Below are positions 7,461 to 14,892 of a DNA stretch of 42,708 nt, one piece after another. Source of the stretch: an uncultured Lachnospiraceae bacterium (lineage in GTDB: Bacteria > Bacillota > Clostridia > Lachnospirales > Lachnospiraceae); assembly GCA_910584325.1 (NCBI GenBank), contig CAJTZH010000013.1, positions 1 to 42,708 on the forward strand, given 5' to 3'. The notes below the pieces were generated by a model. It saw only the letters and a program-made list of their open reading frames with translations. It was not told the DNA's origin and did no database searches. A program made the position numbers and the translations under genes. The first letter of the stretch is position 1. Each line of letters starts with the position of its first letter.

Positions 7461-8168
7461 ATGCACGAGGAAAAATGGAACATACGATTTAGCGAGTGTG
7501 ACAGAACGCAAAAGCTCGCTTACGGCAATATTGTAAATTATTTTCAGGATTGCAGCAATCTTCAGTCAAAGAAGATAGGGAGAGATGCTGAATTTTTAAA
7601 AAGCATACAGAGAGCATGGCTGATTGATTTCTGGCAGATTATTATCAATGACAGACCGTCGGCGTTTGACACGATAAAAGTCGCCACATGGGCATCGGGA
7701 TTTAAAGGCTTTTTCGGCACCAGAAATTTTACCATGAAAACGGAGGCGGATGAACTGCTGGCGTGCGCTAATTCATACTGGGTGTATCTGGATGCGAAAA
7801 CACAGCGCCCGGTAAGAGTGCCGCAGGATGAAGCAGATGCTTACGGCATGGAGGAAGCGCTTCCAATGGAGAATGTGGGAAGGAAAGTTGCGGTGCCGCA
7901 GGAGGCGGAGCGGATTGATACGCTGACGGTGATGGAACATCATCTGGATTTATACAATCATATGAATAACGGAAAATATATTGAGATTGCATGTGATTAC
8001 ATTCCAAAGGATGCGGATGTTTACCGGATATGCTGTCAGTACAGGATGCAGGCACGCAAAGGTGACGTCGTCGGTATATATCGTGCGATAGAGGATAACA
8101 GGACTACCGTCGTATTAAAGGATATCAATGAAGAGATTTATGCGGTAATCAGTTTTGATTGTAAGTAA
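7461..8168 (+). CDS. Acyl-ACP thioesterase, FatA/FatB family
   Basis: A 235-residue cytoplasmic enzyme that releases free fatty acids from acyl carrier protein. It has two hot-dog domains in tandem: the first starts with KWNIRFSECDRTQKLAYGNIVNYFQD (about 5-30), the second has the DLYNHMNNGKY motif at 163-173, equivalent to the DxNxHVNNxxY motif holding catalytic Asn and His in plant and bacterial acyl-ACP thioesterases. Length agrees with bacterial members. The ATG has an AGGTGAG site. It heads a three-gene run with the CvfB-like and CPBP genes (gaps 18 and 13 bases). A separate promoter is hard to fit between it and the tRNA terminator. Chain-length preference cannot be read from the sequence. 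Confidence 0.87.
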   Translation: MHEEKWNIRFSECDRTQKLAYGNIVNYFQDCSNLQSKKIGRDAEFLKSIQRAWLIDFWQIIINDRPSAFDTIKVATWASGFKGFFGTRNFTMKTEADELLACANSYWVYLDAKTQRPVRVPQDEADAYGMEEALPMENVGRKVAVPQEAERIDTLTVMEHHLDLYNHMNNGKYIEIACDYIPKDADVYRICCQYRMQARKGDVVGIYRAIEDNRTTVVLKDINEEIYAVISFDCK

Positions 8169-8186
8169 AGGAGACGGAAAGACGAG

Positions 8187-9011
8187 ATGATTGAGATTGG
8201 AAAAAAACAATGCCTGAATGTAGTGAAGGAAACGGATTTTGGCGTGTATCTGGGTACGGAAGAGGAGAAAGTACTGCTTCCGAAAAAGCAGGTGCCGCAG
8301 GATGTGCAAATCGGTGACGCGCTTGAGGTGTTTGTGTACAGGGATTCTGAGGACAGACTGATTGCGACAGTGAAGGAGCCGTTGATTGCGCTGGGGACGG
8401 TCGCGTGTCTGAAGGTGAAGGAAACGACGCCTATTGGCGCTTTTTTGGACTGGGGTCTGGAAAAAGATTTATTTCTTCCGTTTAAGGAGCAGGTATACAA
8501 GGTGCGCGCGGGAGAATCATGCATGGTAATGCTTTATGTAGATAAGAGCGGCCGTCTGTGCGCGACGATGAAAATCTATAATCATCTGCTTCCGGCTCCG
8601 GGATATGAAAAAGACGACAGGTTTACAGGAATCGTATATGAAGTGAAACCGGAGATGGGGGCGCTTGTTGCCGTAGATTTCCGCTATCACGGCATGATTC
8701 CGAAAAACGAGCTCTACGGGAACATAAAACCGGGAGAGATTGTGGGGGGACGCGTAATTAAAGTCAGGGCTGACGGAAAGCTGGATTTGAGCCTTCGCGA
8801 AAAGTCCTATCTGCAGATGGATGAGGACGCAAAGCGCCTGATTGCGTATCTGGAGCAATGCGGAGGAAAGATACCGTTTACGGATAAGGCGTCCCCGGAT
8901 TTGATACGCGCGAAAACAGGTATGAGTAAAAATGAATTTAAACGTGCCGTGGGACGTCTTTTAAAAGAAGGCAAAATAGAAATCACACCGGAATGTATTG
9001 TTAAGAAATAG
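8187..9011 (+). CDS. CvfB-like S1 RNA-binding protein
   Basis: A 274-residue protein matching the CvfB/YitL family: successive S1-like beta-barrels (about 1-65, 68-130 and 145-210) and a winged-helix end (about 225-274, with the AKTGMSKNEFKRAVGRLLKEGKI helix pair). It is expected to bind RNA in the cytoplasm. The staphylococcal member affects virulence gene expression, but the function in gut anaerobes is unknown. The ATG is chosen from the length and the GKKQCLNVV opening strand; an AAGGAGA site is about 12 bases away, somewhat far. It sits between the thioesterase and a CPBP protease, probably in one transcript. Confidence 0.85.
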   Translation: MIEIGKKQCLNVVKETDFGVYLGTEEEKVLLPKKQVPQDVQIGDALEVFVYRDSEDRLIATVKEPLIALGTVACLKVKETTPIGAFLDWGLEKDLFLPFKEQVYKVRAGESCMVMLYVDKSGRLCATMKIYNHLLPAPGYEKDDRFTGIVYEVKPEMGALVAVDFRYHGMIPKNELYGNIKPGEIVGGRVIKVRADGKLDLSLREKSYLQMDEDAKRLIAYLEQCGGKIPFTDKASPDLIRAKTGMSKNEFKRAVGRLLKEGKIEITPECIVKK

Positions 9012-9024
9012 AAAGAGGTATTTT

Positions 9025-9945
9025 ATGGAACGGTTGAGTATCGGTAAGACAAATATATTTTTTGGAATATTTATGGCATCATATTTGGGAATGTCCATGC
9101 TGTTGTCTCTCGTACTTCCGCCTGTTTTTCCGTATTGGGCAAATATGCTTGTCAGTGAAGCCGTTATTATTGCCCCTGCCGTTGTATTTCTGATTATACA
9201 AAGAATTGCCCCCCGTGATATAATTGGAAAAGGTCAAACGGGGTTTTTTGATATCCTGCTGGCATATGTGGGAGCTTACTGCCTGATGCCGCTTATTTAT
9301 TTCCTGAATTTTATAACAATGTTTTTCGCGAAAAATTATGTAAATAACATGGTGTCCGAACTTTACATTTATCCGCTTTGGGCGCAGCTTGTTTTGATGG
9401 CGCTTTTGCCGGCAGTCGTGGAGGAATTTATATTTCGCGGAATTTTTTACGGGAGCTATCGCAGGAAAAATGTAATGAAGGCGGCGCTGATGAGCGGTCT
9501 GTTATTTGGAATTACACATCTGAATCTGAATCAGTTTGCGTATGCGTTTGCGATAGGAGTCGCGTTCTGCCTGTTATATGAGGCGTCCGGAAGTATTGTA
9601 CTCTCTGTGACCGCGCACTTTGCCATCAACGCGAATACGGTTTTTATTATGCATTTCCTTGAGAATGCGCAGGAAATAACTGTTCAGGAAAACGCAGTAC
9701 AGTCTGTACCCGCCGGGATGGTTTTGACGGCGGTAGCGATTTTTGCGGGATTTGCCATACTGGGGCTGTTTTTCTTTGCATTGATAATAAGAAAGATTGC
9801 AAAAAGGGCGGACAGAACGGAGGAATTTAAAAAATCCGTCACGGACTGGAGAAGGGACTGTGCGGAAGGGAAATTTCTTGATGCATATATGATAATTTTT
9901 ATTGTTGCGGCTGTTTTGTATATGATTTGGATAGAAATCAGATAA
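9025..9945 (+). CDS. CPBP-family intramembrane metalloprotease
   Basis: A 306-residue membrane protein of the CPBP (CAAX protease/bacteriocin-processing, Abi) family. The three family motifs are in order: EEFIFRG (glutamates and Arg), GITHLNLNQ (His) and HFAINA (His/Asn), all within hydrophobic helices in the middle of the protein, so the active site looks intact. There are about eight membrane segments and a long cytoplasmic-type loop near 265-285. The ATG at 9025 follows AAGAGGT; an upstream in-frame start would overlap the CvfB-like gene by 14 bases and lacks a site. Members process peptides or prenylated proteins, some giving bacteriocin immunity, but no substrate gene is visible nearby. 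Confidence 0.88.
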   Translation: MERLSIGKTNIFFGIFMASYLGMSMLLSLVLPPVFPYWANMLVSEAVIIAPAVVFLIIQRIAPRDIIGKGQTGFFDILLAYVGAYCLMPLIYFLNFITMFFAKNYVNNMVSELYIYPLWAQLVLMALLPAVVEEFIFRGIFYGSYRRKNVMKAALMSGLLFGITHLNLNQFAYAFAIGVAFCLLYEASGSIVLSVTAHFAINANTVFIMHFLENAQEITVQENAVQSVPAGMVLTAVAIFAGFAILGLFFFALIIRKIAKRADRTEEFKKSVTDWRRDCAEGKFLDAYMIIFIVAAVLYMIWIEIR

Positions 9946-9949
9946 TGGA

Positions 9950-9993
9950 ACAGTATAAGAGCTTTGACCATGCGGTCAAAGCTCTTATACTGT
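9950..9993. repeat. Perfect 20-bp inverted repeat between convergent genes
   Basis: Arms 9950-9969 and 9974-9993 pair perfectly around a 4-base ATGC loop. The right arm overlaps the stop and last codons of the yjfB-like gene. It probably ends transcription from both sides, but neither side has a T-run, so it is not a standard intrinsic terminator. Confidence 0.85.
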
Positions 9994-10167
9994 GTAATCA
10001 ATATTCTGTCCGAGATATGGTGTAACGGAAGCTTCCATCATCTTAGTAAGGCTGTCGCCGTTTGCTTCGATGCTTTCCAGTGACTTCTTAACCATTGCGA
10101 GCCCTACGGCGCTGCTGGTGTCGATGGAAGATGCGTTGACGGACAATGCCGATAATGTCATATCCAT
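9985..10167 (-). CDS. YjfB-type small protein
   Basis: A 60-residue protein that resembles the YjfB family, annotated as putative motility proteins: an alanine/serine-rich start with MDMTLSALSVNASS, a helical centre, and the ending SVTPYLGQNIDYTV. It has no signal peptide or membrane segment. The ATG at 10167 is preferred because AAAGGAG lies 8 bases upstream; the GTG at 10174-10176 overlaps that site. The gene has its own sigma-A-type promoter. I see no flagellar or chemotaxis gene in the window, and the product's role is unknown. Confidence 0.75.
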   Translation of the reverse strand: MDMTLSALSVNASSIDTSSAVGLAMVKKSLESIEANGDSLTKMMEASVTPYLGQNIDYTV

Positions 10168-10190
10168 AGATATCACTCCTTTGTAAATAT

Positions 10191-10219
10191 ATTATAACTG
10201 TTTCCTGCGAAAGAAACAA
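10191..10219 (-). promoter_or_regulatory. Predicted promoter of the yjfB-like gene
   Basis: On the minus strand TTGTTT (10214-10219), 17 bp, and TATAAT (10191-10196), about 23 bases before the ATG. It is a sigma-A pattern rather than the sigma-28 pattern of flagellar genes. Confidence 0.65.
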
Positions 10220-10243
10220 GAGTTTTTTGAATGATATTTCCTA

Positions 10244-10271
10244 TTTCATTATGACAAAAATATGTTATACT
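10244..10271 (+). promoter_or_regulatory. Weak candidate promoter of the small secreted protein
   Basis: TTTCAT (10244-10249), a 16-bp spacer and TATACT (10266-10271). The -10 is good and the -35 poor. The predicted transcript has a leader of about 65 bases. Confidence 0.45.
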
Positions 10272-10289
10272 ATCAATATGCTGCCGCGT

Positions 10290-10313
10290 ATTCCTGTGAT
10301 ACACTCACGGAAT
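10290..10313 (+). promoter_or_regulatory. Leader hairpin before the secreted-protein gene
   Basis: ATTCC (10290-10294) pairs with GGAAT (10309-10313) and GTGA (10296-10299) with TCAC (10305-10308), leaving one bulged T and a 5-base loop. It lies in the untranslated leader, 31 bases before the start codon, and does not cover the ribosome site. Confidence 0.4.
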
Positions 10314-10344
10314 GCCGGAGAAATTAATTGTTCGGAGGAAACGT

Positions 10345-10776
10345 ATGAAAAACAGAATGAAAAAGGCAGTTTTTTTTGTGTTGACGCTGGCGCTTGTGGG
10401 GCTGGTATTTTTCAGGGCGGGCGTGAAAGTCGGAGCTGCTGACAGTGAACCGGGAAGCGTCGGGGACCCGTTGGTGAGCAAAAGTTACCTGGACAGCCGG
10501 CTGAATGAATTGAGCGGTGTGATGACAAAGGTGACGCTCTCTAAGGGCAGTGTGCTGACTGCGTCGGAAGGAGCGACCATTATTGTGTTTTCAGGAAACG
10601 GTACCGTTTCAGGAAGCGGCACGGGACTGATTAATGTTACGGCAGGAGAACTGACGGCGACGGGCATCAGTCTGGCAAAGTATAATACCTATTTGTTTCC
10701 GGATGCAGCGACGGGCGTTACCGCAGGTTCAACCATGGTTGTATTTGTGACGGGAACATATCAGGTTACCCAGTGA
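10345..10776 (+). CDS. Small secreted protein, unknown function
   Basis: A 143-residue protein starting at an ATG with GGAGG 6 bases upstream. The N-terminus is a Sec signal (Lys/Arg-rich start, hydrophobic core about 9-24, probable cleavage after the Val-Gly-Ala-Ala region near 31-34). The mature part opens with SVGDPLVSKSYLDSRL, then a stretch rich in Gly, Thr, Ser and Val that alternates hydrophobic and polar residues and is probably all beta. The tail, with VTAGELTATG and a final VVFVTGTYQV strand, recalls small exported proteins of Clostridia, but I know of no function for them. No cell-wall anchor is seen. It is divergent from the yjfB-like gene. Confidence 0.72.
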   Translation: MKNRMKKAVFFVLTLALVGLVFFRAGVKVGAADSEPGSVGDPLVSKSYLDSRLNELSGVMTKVTLSKGSVLTASEGATIIVFSGNGTVSGSGTGLINVTAGELTATGISLAKYNTYLFPDAATGVTAGSTMVVFVTGTYQVTQ

Positions 10777-10955
10777 CATGTAAAAAAAGGTAAATTATTA
10801 GATAACAGGAACTTTAACTGGTAAATCTATACAAAATGAGGACAGATTTTTGTGTAAAAACAATATGGTTTTTTTTTGAAACATCATGTATTATATACAT
10901 ATGGCAATTGTAACAGGAAAGTTACATGCATTAAACATTTTAGGAGGTATTTATA

Positions 10956-12068
10956 ATGGCTAGTTTATCACTTAGAAACGTATGTAAGGTATATCCTAAT
11001 GGTTTCGTTGCAGTTAAGGATTTTAATCTTGAGATTGAAGATAAGGAATTTATCATCTTCGTAGGACCTTCAGGCTGTGGTAAGTCTACGACACTTCGTA
11101 TGATTGCAGGCCTTGAGGACATCAGTTCAGGCGAACTCTGGATTGGCGACAAGTTAGTAAACGACGTGGAGCCGATGAACAGAGATATCGCGATGGTATT
11201 CCAGAACTATGCGTTGTATCCACATATGACTGTGTATGATAATATGGCATTCGGTCTTAAGTTAAGAAAAGTTCCTAAGGCTGAAATCGATAAGTCCGTA
11301 CATGAAGCAGCTAAGATTCTTGATATTGAACATCTCCTTGACCGTAAGCCAAAGGCTCTTTCCGGTGGTCAGAGACAGCGTGTTGCCATGGGTCGTGCTA
11401 TCGTTCGTAATCCTAAGGTATTCCTTATGGATGAGCCTTTATCAAACTTGGACGCTAAGTTGAGAGTACAGATGAGAATTGAGATTTCAAAGCTTCATCA
11501 GAGACTTGAAACAACAATTATTTATGTAACACATGACCAGACAGAGGCTATGACGCTTGGTACCAGAATCGTTGTTCTGAAGGACGGCGTTGTACAGCAG
11601 GTTGATTCACCTCATAACTTATACAATTATCCACAGAACTTATTCGTTGCAGGATTTATTGGTTCTCCTCAGATGAACCTGATTGACGCGAAGGTTTCAC
11701 AGGAAGGTTCTGATGTGAAGTTAGCGTTTGGCGATAACTTAATTACCGTTCCTGAGAAGGAAGCAAAGAGTCTTGTAGACGGCGGATATGTTGGTAAGAC
11801 AATCGTTCTTGGTATCAGACCTGAGAACTTACATGATGACGACGCAATGATTAAGGCAAATCCTAACGCCGTAATCGACGCAACCGTAAGAGTATACGAG
11901 ATGTTGGGTGCCGAAGTTTACTTATACTTTGATATTGACCAGTACAACTGTACAGCAAGAGTAAATCCTGCTACGACAGCAAGACCTGGCGATGCTGTTA
12001 AGTTTGCTATGGATTTAACAAAGATTCACTGCTTTGATAAGGAAACAGAGAAGATTATCGGCAGATAA
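10956..12068 (+). CDS. msmX: MsmX/UgpC-type sugar ABC transporter ATPase
   Basis: A 370-residue ATPase of the MalK/UgpC/MsmX class. It powers carbohydrate ABC importers, and in Firmicutes one unlinked MsmX commonly serves several of them. Walker A is GPSGCGKST at 37-45, followed by a Q-loop (FQNYALYP), the ALSGGQRQR signature near 135, Walker B FLMDEPLSNLD and the switch histidine in YVTHDQTEA. The last 130 residues form the MalK-type regulatory (TOBE) domain. No permease or solute-binding gene is next to it, which fits a shared ATPase. Codon use differs from the neighbours, with many cct, gct and cgt codons, suggesting high expression. AGGAGG precedes the ATG and a strong terminator follows. 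Confidence 0.93.
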   Translation: MASLSLRNVCKVYPNGFVAVKDFNLEIEDKEFIIFVGPSGCGKSTTLRMIAGLEDISSGELWIGDKLVNDVEPMNRDIAMVFQNYALYPHMTVYDNMAFGLKLRKVPKAEIDKSVHEAAKILDIEHLLDRKPKALSGGQRQRVAMGRAIVRNPKVFLMDEPLSNLDAKLRVQMRIEISKLHQRLETTIIYVTHDQTEAMTLGTRIVVLKDGVVQQVDSPHNLYNYPQNLFVAGFIGSPQMNLIDAKVSQEGSDVKLAFGDNLITVPEKEAKSLVDGGYVGKTIVLGIRPENLHDDDAMIKANPNAVIDATVRVYEMLGAEVYLYFDIDQYNCTARVNPATTARPGDAVKFAMDLTKIHCFDKETEKIIGR

Positions 12069-12092
12069 TTGTGTAGAATTTGTGAACTTTTT

Positions 12093-12130
12093 GAGGAAAT
12101 GCATTGAAAAAATGCATTTCCTCTTTTATT
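12093..12130 (+). terminator. Intrinsic terminator of msmX
   Basis: A 12-bp stem (12093-12104 with 12112-12123), 7-base loop, followed by a T-rich run. Confidence 0.85.
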
Positions 12131-12141
12131 TTTGTTGATTT

Positions 12142-12150
12142 TGCTATAAA
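12142..12150 (+). promoter_or_regulatory. Extended -10 promoter element before the CdaR-like gene
   Basis: TGC followed by TATAAA makes an extended -10, 39 bases before the ATG. No good -35 is present. Confidence 0.4.
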
Positions 12151-12189
12151 ATAGAGAAAGAGGTCAAATTTTGTGAGAGGAGAAACAAA

Positions 12190-13278
12190 ATGATATCAAA
12201 CCAGATTTTACAGACAACGATTGATGGTCTGAAATCAATTGCCAGAATTGATTTATGTATTATAGATACGGATGGAGTTGTTCTGGCTTCTACATTTGGG
12301 GATGGGGAAAATTACCGTGACGCGATAATCAATTTTGTCAATTCACCTGCGGACAGCCAGGTTATTCAGGGATGCCATTTTTTTAAGGTGTATGATGAAC
12401 AGCAGCTGGAGTATGTGCTGCTGGCGCAGGGCACGGGTGATGATGTCTTTACCATCGGCAAGATTGCCGCATTTCAGATTAAGAATTTGCTGATTGCATA
12501 CAAAGAGCGTTTTGATAAGGATAATTTTATCAAGAATTTGCTGCTGGATAATCTGCTGCGGGTTGACATTTATACGAGAGCAAAGAAGCTTCATATTGAT
12601 ATTGACGTTAAGAGAGTCGTATTTTTAATAGAGACAAAAAACGAGAAAGATTTGAATGCGCTGGAAACAGTGAGGACGTTATTTGCAACGAAGTCGAGGG
12701 ATTTTATAACGGCGGTTGACGAGAAAAACATTATTATTGTCAAGGAAGTTAAGGCGGGAGAGACGTATGAGGAGCTTCATAAGACAGCAAATGTTATTCT
12801 TGATATGCTGAATATGGAAGCGATGAGTATGGTGCATATTTCTTACGGAACGATTGTCAATGATATCAGAGAGGTTTCCAAGTCGTATAAGGAAGCGAAA
12901 CTGGCACTGGAAGTAGGGAAGATTTTCTATAGTGATAAAAATGTGGTTGCTTACAGCAATTTAGGAATCGGCAGATTGATTTACCAGCTTCCGCTCCCAC
13001 TTTGTCAGATGTTTATCAGGGAAATATTTGACGGCAAATCTCCGGATGAATTTGACGAGGAGACGCTAACTACGATTTATAAGTTCTTTGAGAACAGTCT
13101 CAATGTATCGGAGACGTCAAGACAGCTCTATATTCACAGAAATACGCTTGTTTACCGGCTGGATAAGCTGGAGAAGAGTACGGGGCTTGACCTTCGTGTT
13201 TTCGATGACGCGATTACATTTAAGATTGCGCTCATGGTTGTAAAATATATGAAGTATATGGAATCGAGAGAAAATTAA
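12190..13278 (+). CDS. CdaR/PucR-type transcriptional regulator
   Basis: A 362-residue regulator. The N-terminal part (about 1-115) resembles the sugar-diacid recognition domain of CdaR proteins, the middle (about 120-260) a GGDEF-like fold without its catalytic motif, and the end (about 305-355) is the PucR helix-turn-helix, with ENSLNVSETSRQLYIHRNTL and a TGLDLRVFDDAI tail. It should bind DNA in response to a small molecule, perhaps a sugar or organic acid. The ATG follows GAGAGGAG. The gene lies between the shared sugar ATPase gene and ftsE; the next gene begins 16 bases later, so ftsEX may be transcribed from its promoter. Targets cannot be identified here. Confidence 0.85.
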   Translation: MISNQILQTTIDGLKSIARIDLCIIDTDGVVLASTFGDGENYRDAIINFVNSPADSQVIQGCHFFKVYDEQQLEYVLLAQGTGDDVFTIGKIAAFQIKNLLIAYKERFDKDNFIKNLLLDNLLRVDIYTRAKKLHIDIDVKRVVFLIETKNEKDLNALETVRTLFATKSRDFITAVDEKNIIIVKEVKAGETYEELHKTANVILDMLNMEAMSMVHISYGTIVNDIREVSKSYKEAKLALEVGKIFYSDKNVVAYSNLGIGRLIYQLPLPLCQMFIREIFDGKSPDEFDEETLTTIYKFFENSLNVSETSRQLYIHRNTLVYRLDKLEKSTGLDLRVFDDAITFKIALMVVKYMKYMESREN

Positions 13279-13294
13279 TGATTAAGGAGTTCTT

Positions 13295-13984
13295 ATGATA
13301 ATCTTGGAAAATGTCAGCAAGACATATTCAACCGGTGTTCCGGCACTGGAGGATATTAATTTGCGTGTAGAAAAAGGAGAATTTGTATTTATTGTCGGAA
13401 ACAGCGGTTCCGGTAAATCGACGTTAATTAAACTGCTTTTGAAGGAACTGGAGCCAAGCGAGGGGAAAATATATGTCAACAAACGTTTTTTAAATAAAAT
13501 TACCAGAAGGAAACTTCCGCAGCTTAGAAGGGATATCGGAGTTGTGTTTCAGGATTTCCGTCTGTTGGAGGACAGAAATGTCTATGACAATGTGGCGTTT
13601 GCCATGAAAGTAGTAGAGGCGCCGAACCGGCTTATCAGAGGGCAGGTGCTTTCCATGCTTTCCATGGTCGGACTGCTGAATAAAAACGATACGTTTCCGA
13701 AGCAGATGTCCGGCGGCGAGCAGCAGAGAGTAGCAATCGCGAGGGCGCTTGTGAATAATCCGTCTATTCTTTTGTGCGATGAGCCTACAGGTAATCTGGA
13801 CCCGGAAAATTCATGGGAGATTATGAAAGTATTGGAAGAGGCGAACAGAAGAGGAACTACCGTCGTGGTCGTTACACATAACATGGAGATTGTGGACGCG
13901 ATGAAAAAGAGGACAGTGACTATGAACGGCGGTAAAATAATCAGTGATGTAAAGCAAGGTGGTGGATTATACTATGAAGATTAG
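13295..13984 (+). CDS. ftsE: Cell-division ABC ATPase FtsE
   Basis: A 229-residue ATPase that pairs with FtsX at the membrane to switch on cell-wall hydrolases during division or elongation. It has Walker A GNSGSGKST at 35-43, a Q-loop in FQDFRLLEDR, signature MSGGEQQR near 139, Walker B ILLCDEPTGNLDPE and the switch histidine in VVTHNMEI. The EPTGNLDP run and 229-residue length are typical of FtsE. AAGGAG precedes the ATG. Its last 11 bases overlap the ftsX start, so translation is coupled. The M23 hydrolase and S41 protease that follow are its likely partners. Confidence 0.95.
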   Translation: MIILENVSKTYSTGVPALEDINLRVEKGEFVFIVGNSGSGKSTLIKLLLKELEPSEGKIYVNKRFLNKITRRKLPQLRRDIGVVFQDFRLLEDRNVYDNVAFAMKVVEAPNRLIRGQVLSMLSMVGLLNKNDTFPKQMSGGEQQRVAIARALVNNPSILLCDEPTGNLDPENSWEIMKVLEEANRRGTTVVVVTHNMEIVDAMKKRTVTMNGGKIISDVKQGGGLYYED

Positions 13985-14882
13985 TTCCGTGGGATACAGC
14001 GTCAGACAGGGATTTAAAAATATCCGCAGAAACAGAATGTTTTCGATTGCTTCCGTGGCAACTATTTCTGCATGTATATTTTTATTTGGAATATTTTTTG
14101 CAATGCTAATGAATTTTAGGAATATGTTTCAGGAATTTGAGAAAAATTTATGTGTCACCGTTTTTTTTGACGAGGGAATCACTGAGGAGCAGATTGCGCA
14201 GTTAGGCGAGCAGATTCGCGTCAGGGAGGAAGTGGACAACGTCCATTTTACTTCTGCGGAGGAAGCGTGGAATGACTATCAGATTGATTATTTTAAGGGA
14301 TACGAGGAAGCGCGGGATACGTTCGGAGACGATAATCCGTTGATGGACAGTTCTTCTTATGAGATATATCTGAGTGACGCTTCAAAACAGGTGGCGCTTG
14401 TTGAGTTTCTGAATACTCTTGAGGGCATCCGTTCTGTATATTATTCGGCGTCAACGGCGGATAATCTCACGGATATAGCAGTGATTATCGGATATGTTTC
14501 TGTTGTTATTATCGCGATACTTCTTGCCGTGTCCGTATTCCTGATCAGTAACACGGTAGCAATCGGCGTTACGGTAAGAAAAGAAGAGATATCAATTATG
14601 AAGCTGATTGGAGCGACCGATTCGTTTGTGAAGGCGCCTTTCGTTGTAGAAGGTGTTACAATCGGACTGTTAGGCTCTTTAATACCGCTTTTAATTATTT
14701 ATTTCGCGTACGAATATGTTGTTTCGTATGTTTCGTCGAGATTTGGTTTATTTGGGAATGCCTCATGGTTTTTGGGGGTAAACGACATATATATTTATCT
14801 GCTTCCGATAGCGGTTGTTTTAGGTATCGGTATCGGTTTTGTGGGAAGCCATATTACTCTTCGCAAGCATGTAAGAATTTAG
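13974..14882 (+). CDS. ftsX: Cell-division permease-like protein FtsX
   Basis: A 302-residue membrane protein that forms the FtsEX complex and transmits ATP hydrolysis to an extracellular hydrolase. It has one membrane helix near 20-45, an extracellular domain of about 120 residues (including the VTVFFDEG and VREEVDNVHFTSAEEA strands), then three membrane helices in the last 135 residues, the usual FtsX topology. The start at 13974, overlapping ftsE by 11 bases, is preferred over an earlier in-frame start because it has an AGGTGG site and matches the usual MKISSxGY-like beginning. The coiled-coil M23 protein 10 bases downstream is the likely activated partner. Confidence 0.94.
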   Translation: MKISSVGYSVRQGFKNIRRNRMFSIASVATISACIFLFGIFFAMLMNFRNMFQEFEKNLCVTVFFDEGITEEQIAQLGEQIRVREEVDNVHFTSAEEAWNDYQIDYFKGYEEARDTFGDDNPLMDSSSYEIYLSDASKQVALVEFLNTLEGIRSVYYSASTADNLTDIAVIIGYVSVVIIAILLAVSVFLISNTVAIGVTVRKEEISIMKLIGATDSFVKAPFVVEGVTIGLLGSLIPLLIIYFAYEYVVSYVSSRFGLFGNASWFLGVNDIYIYLLPIAVVLGIGIGFVGSHITLRKHVRI

Positions 14883-14892
14883 AGGTGCGACT

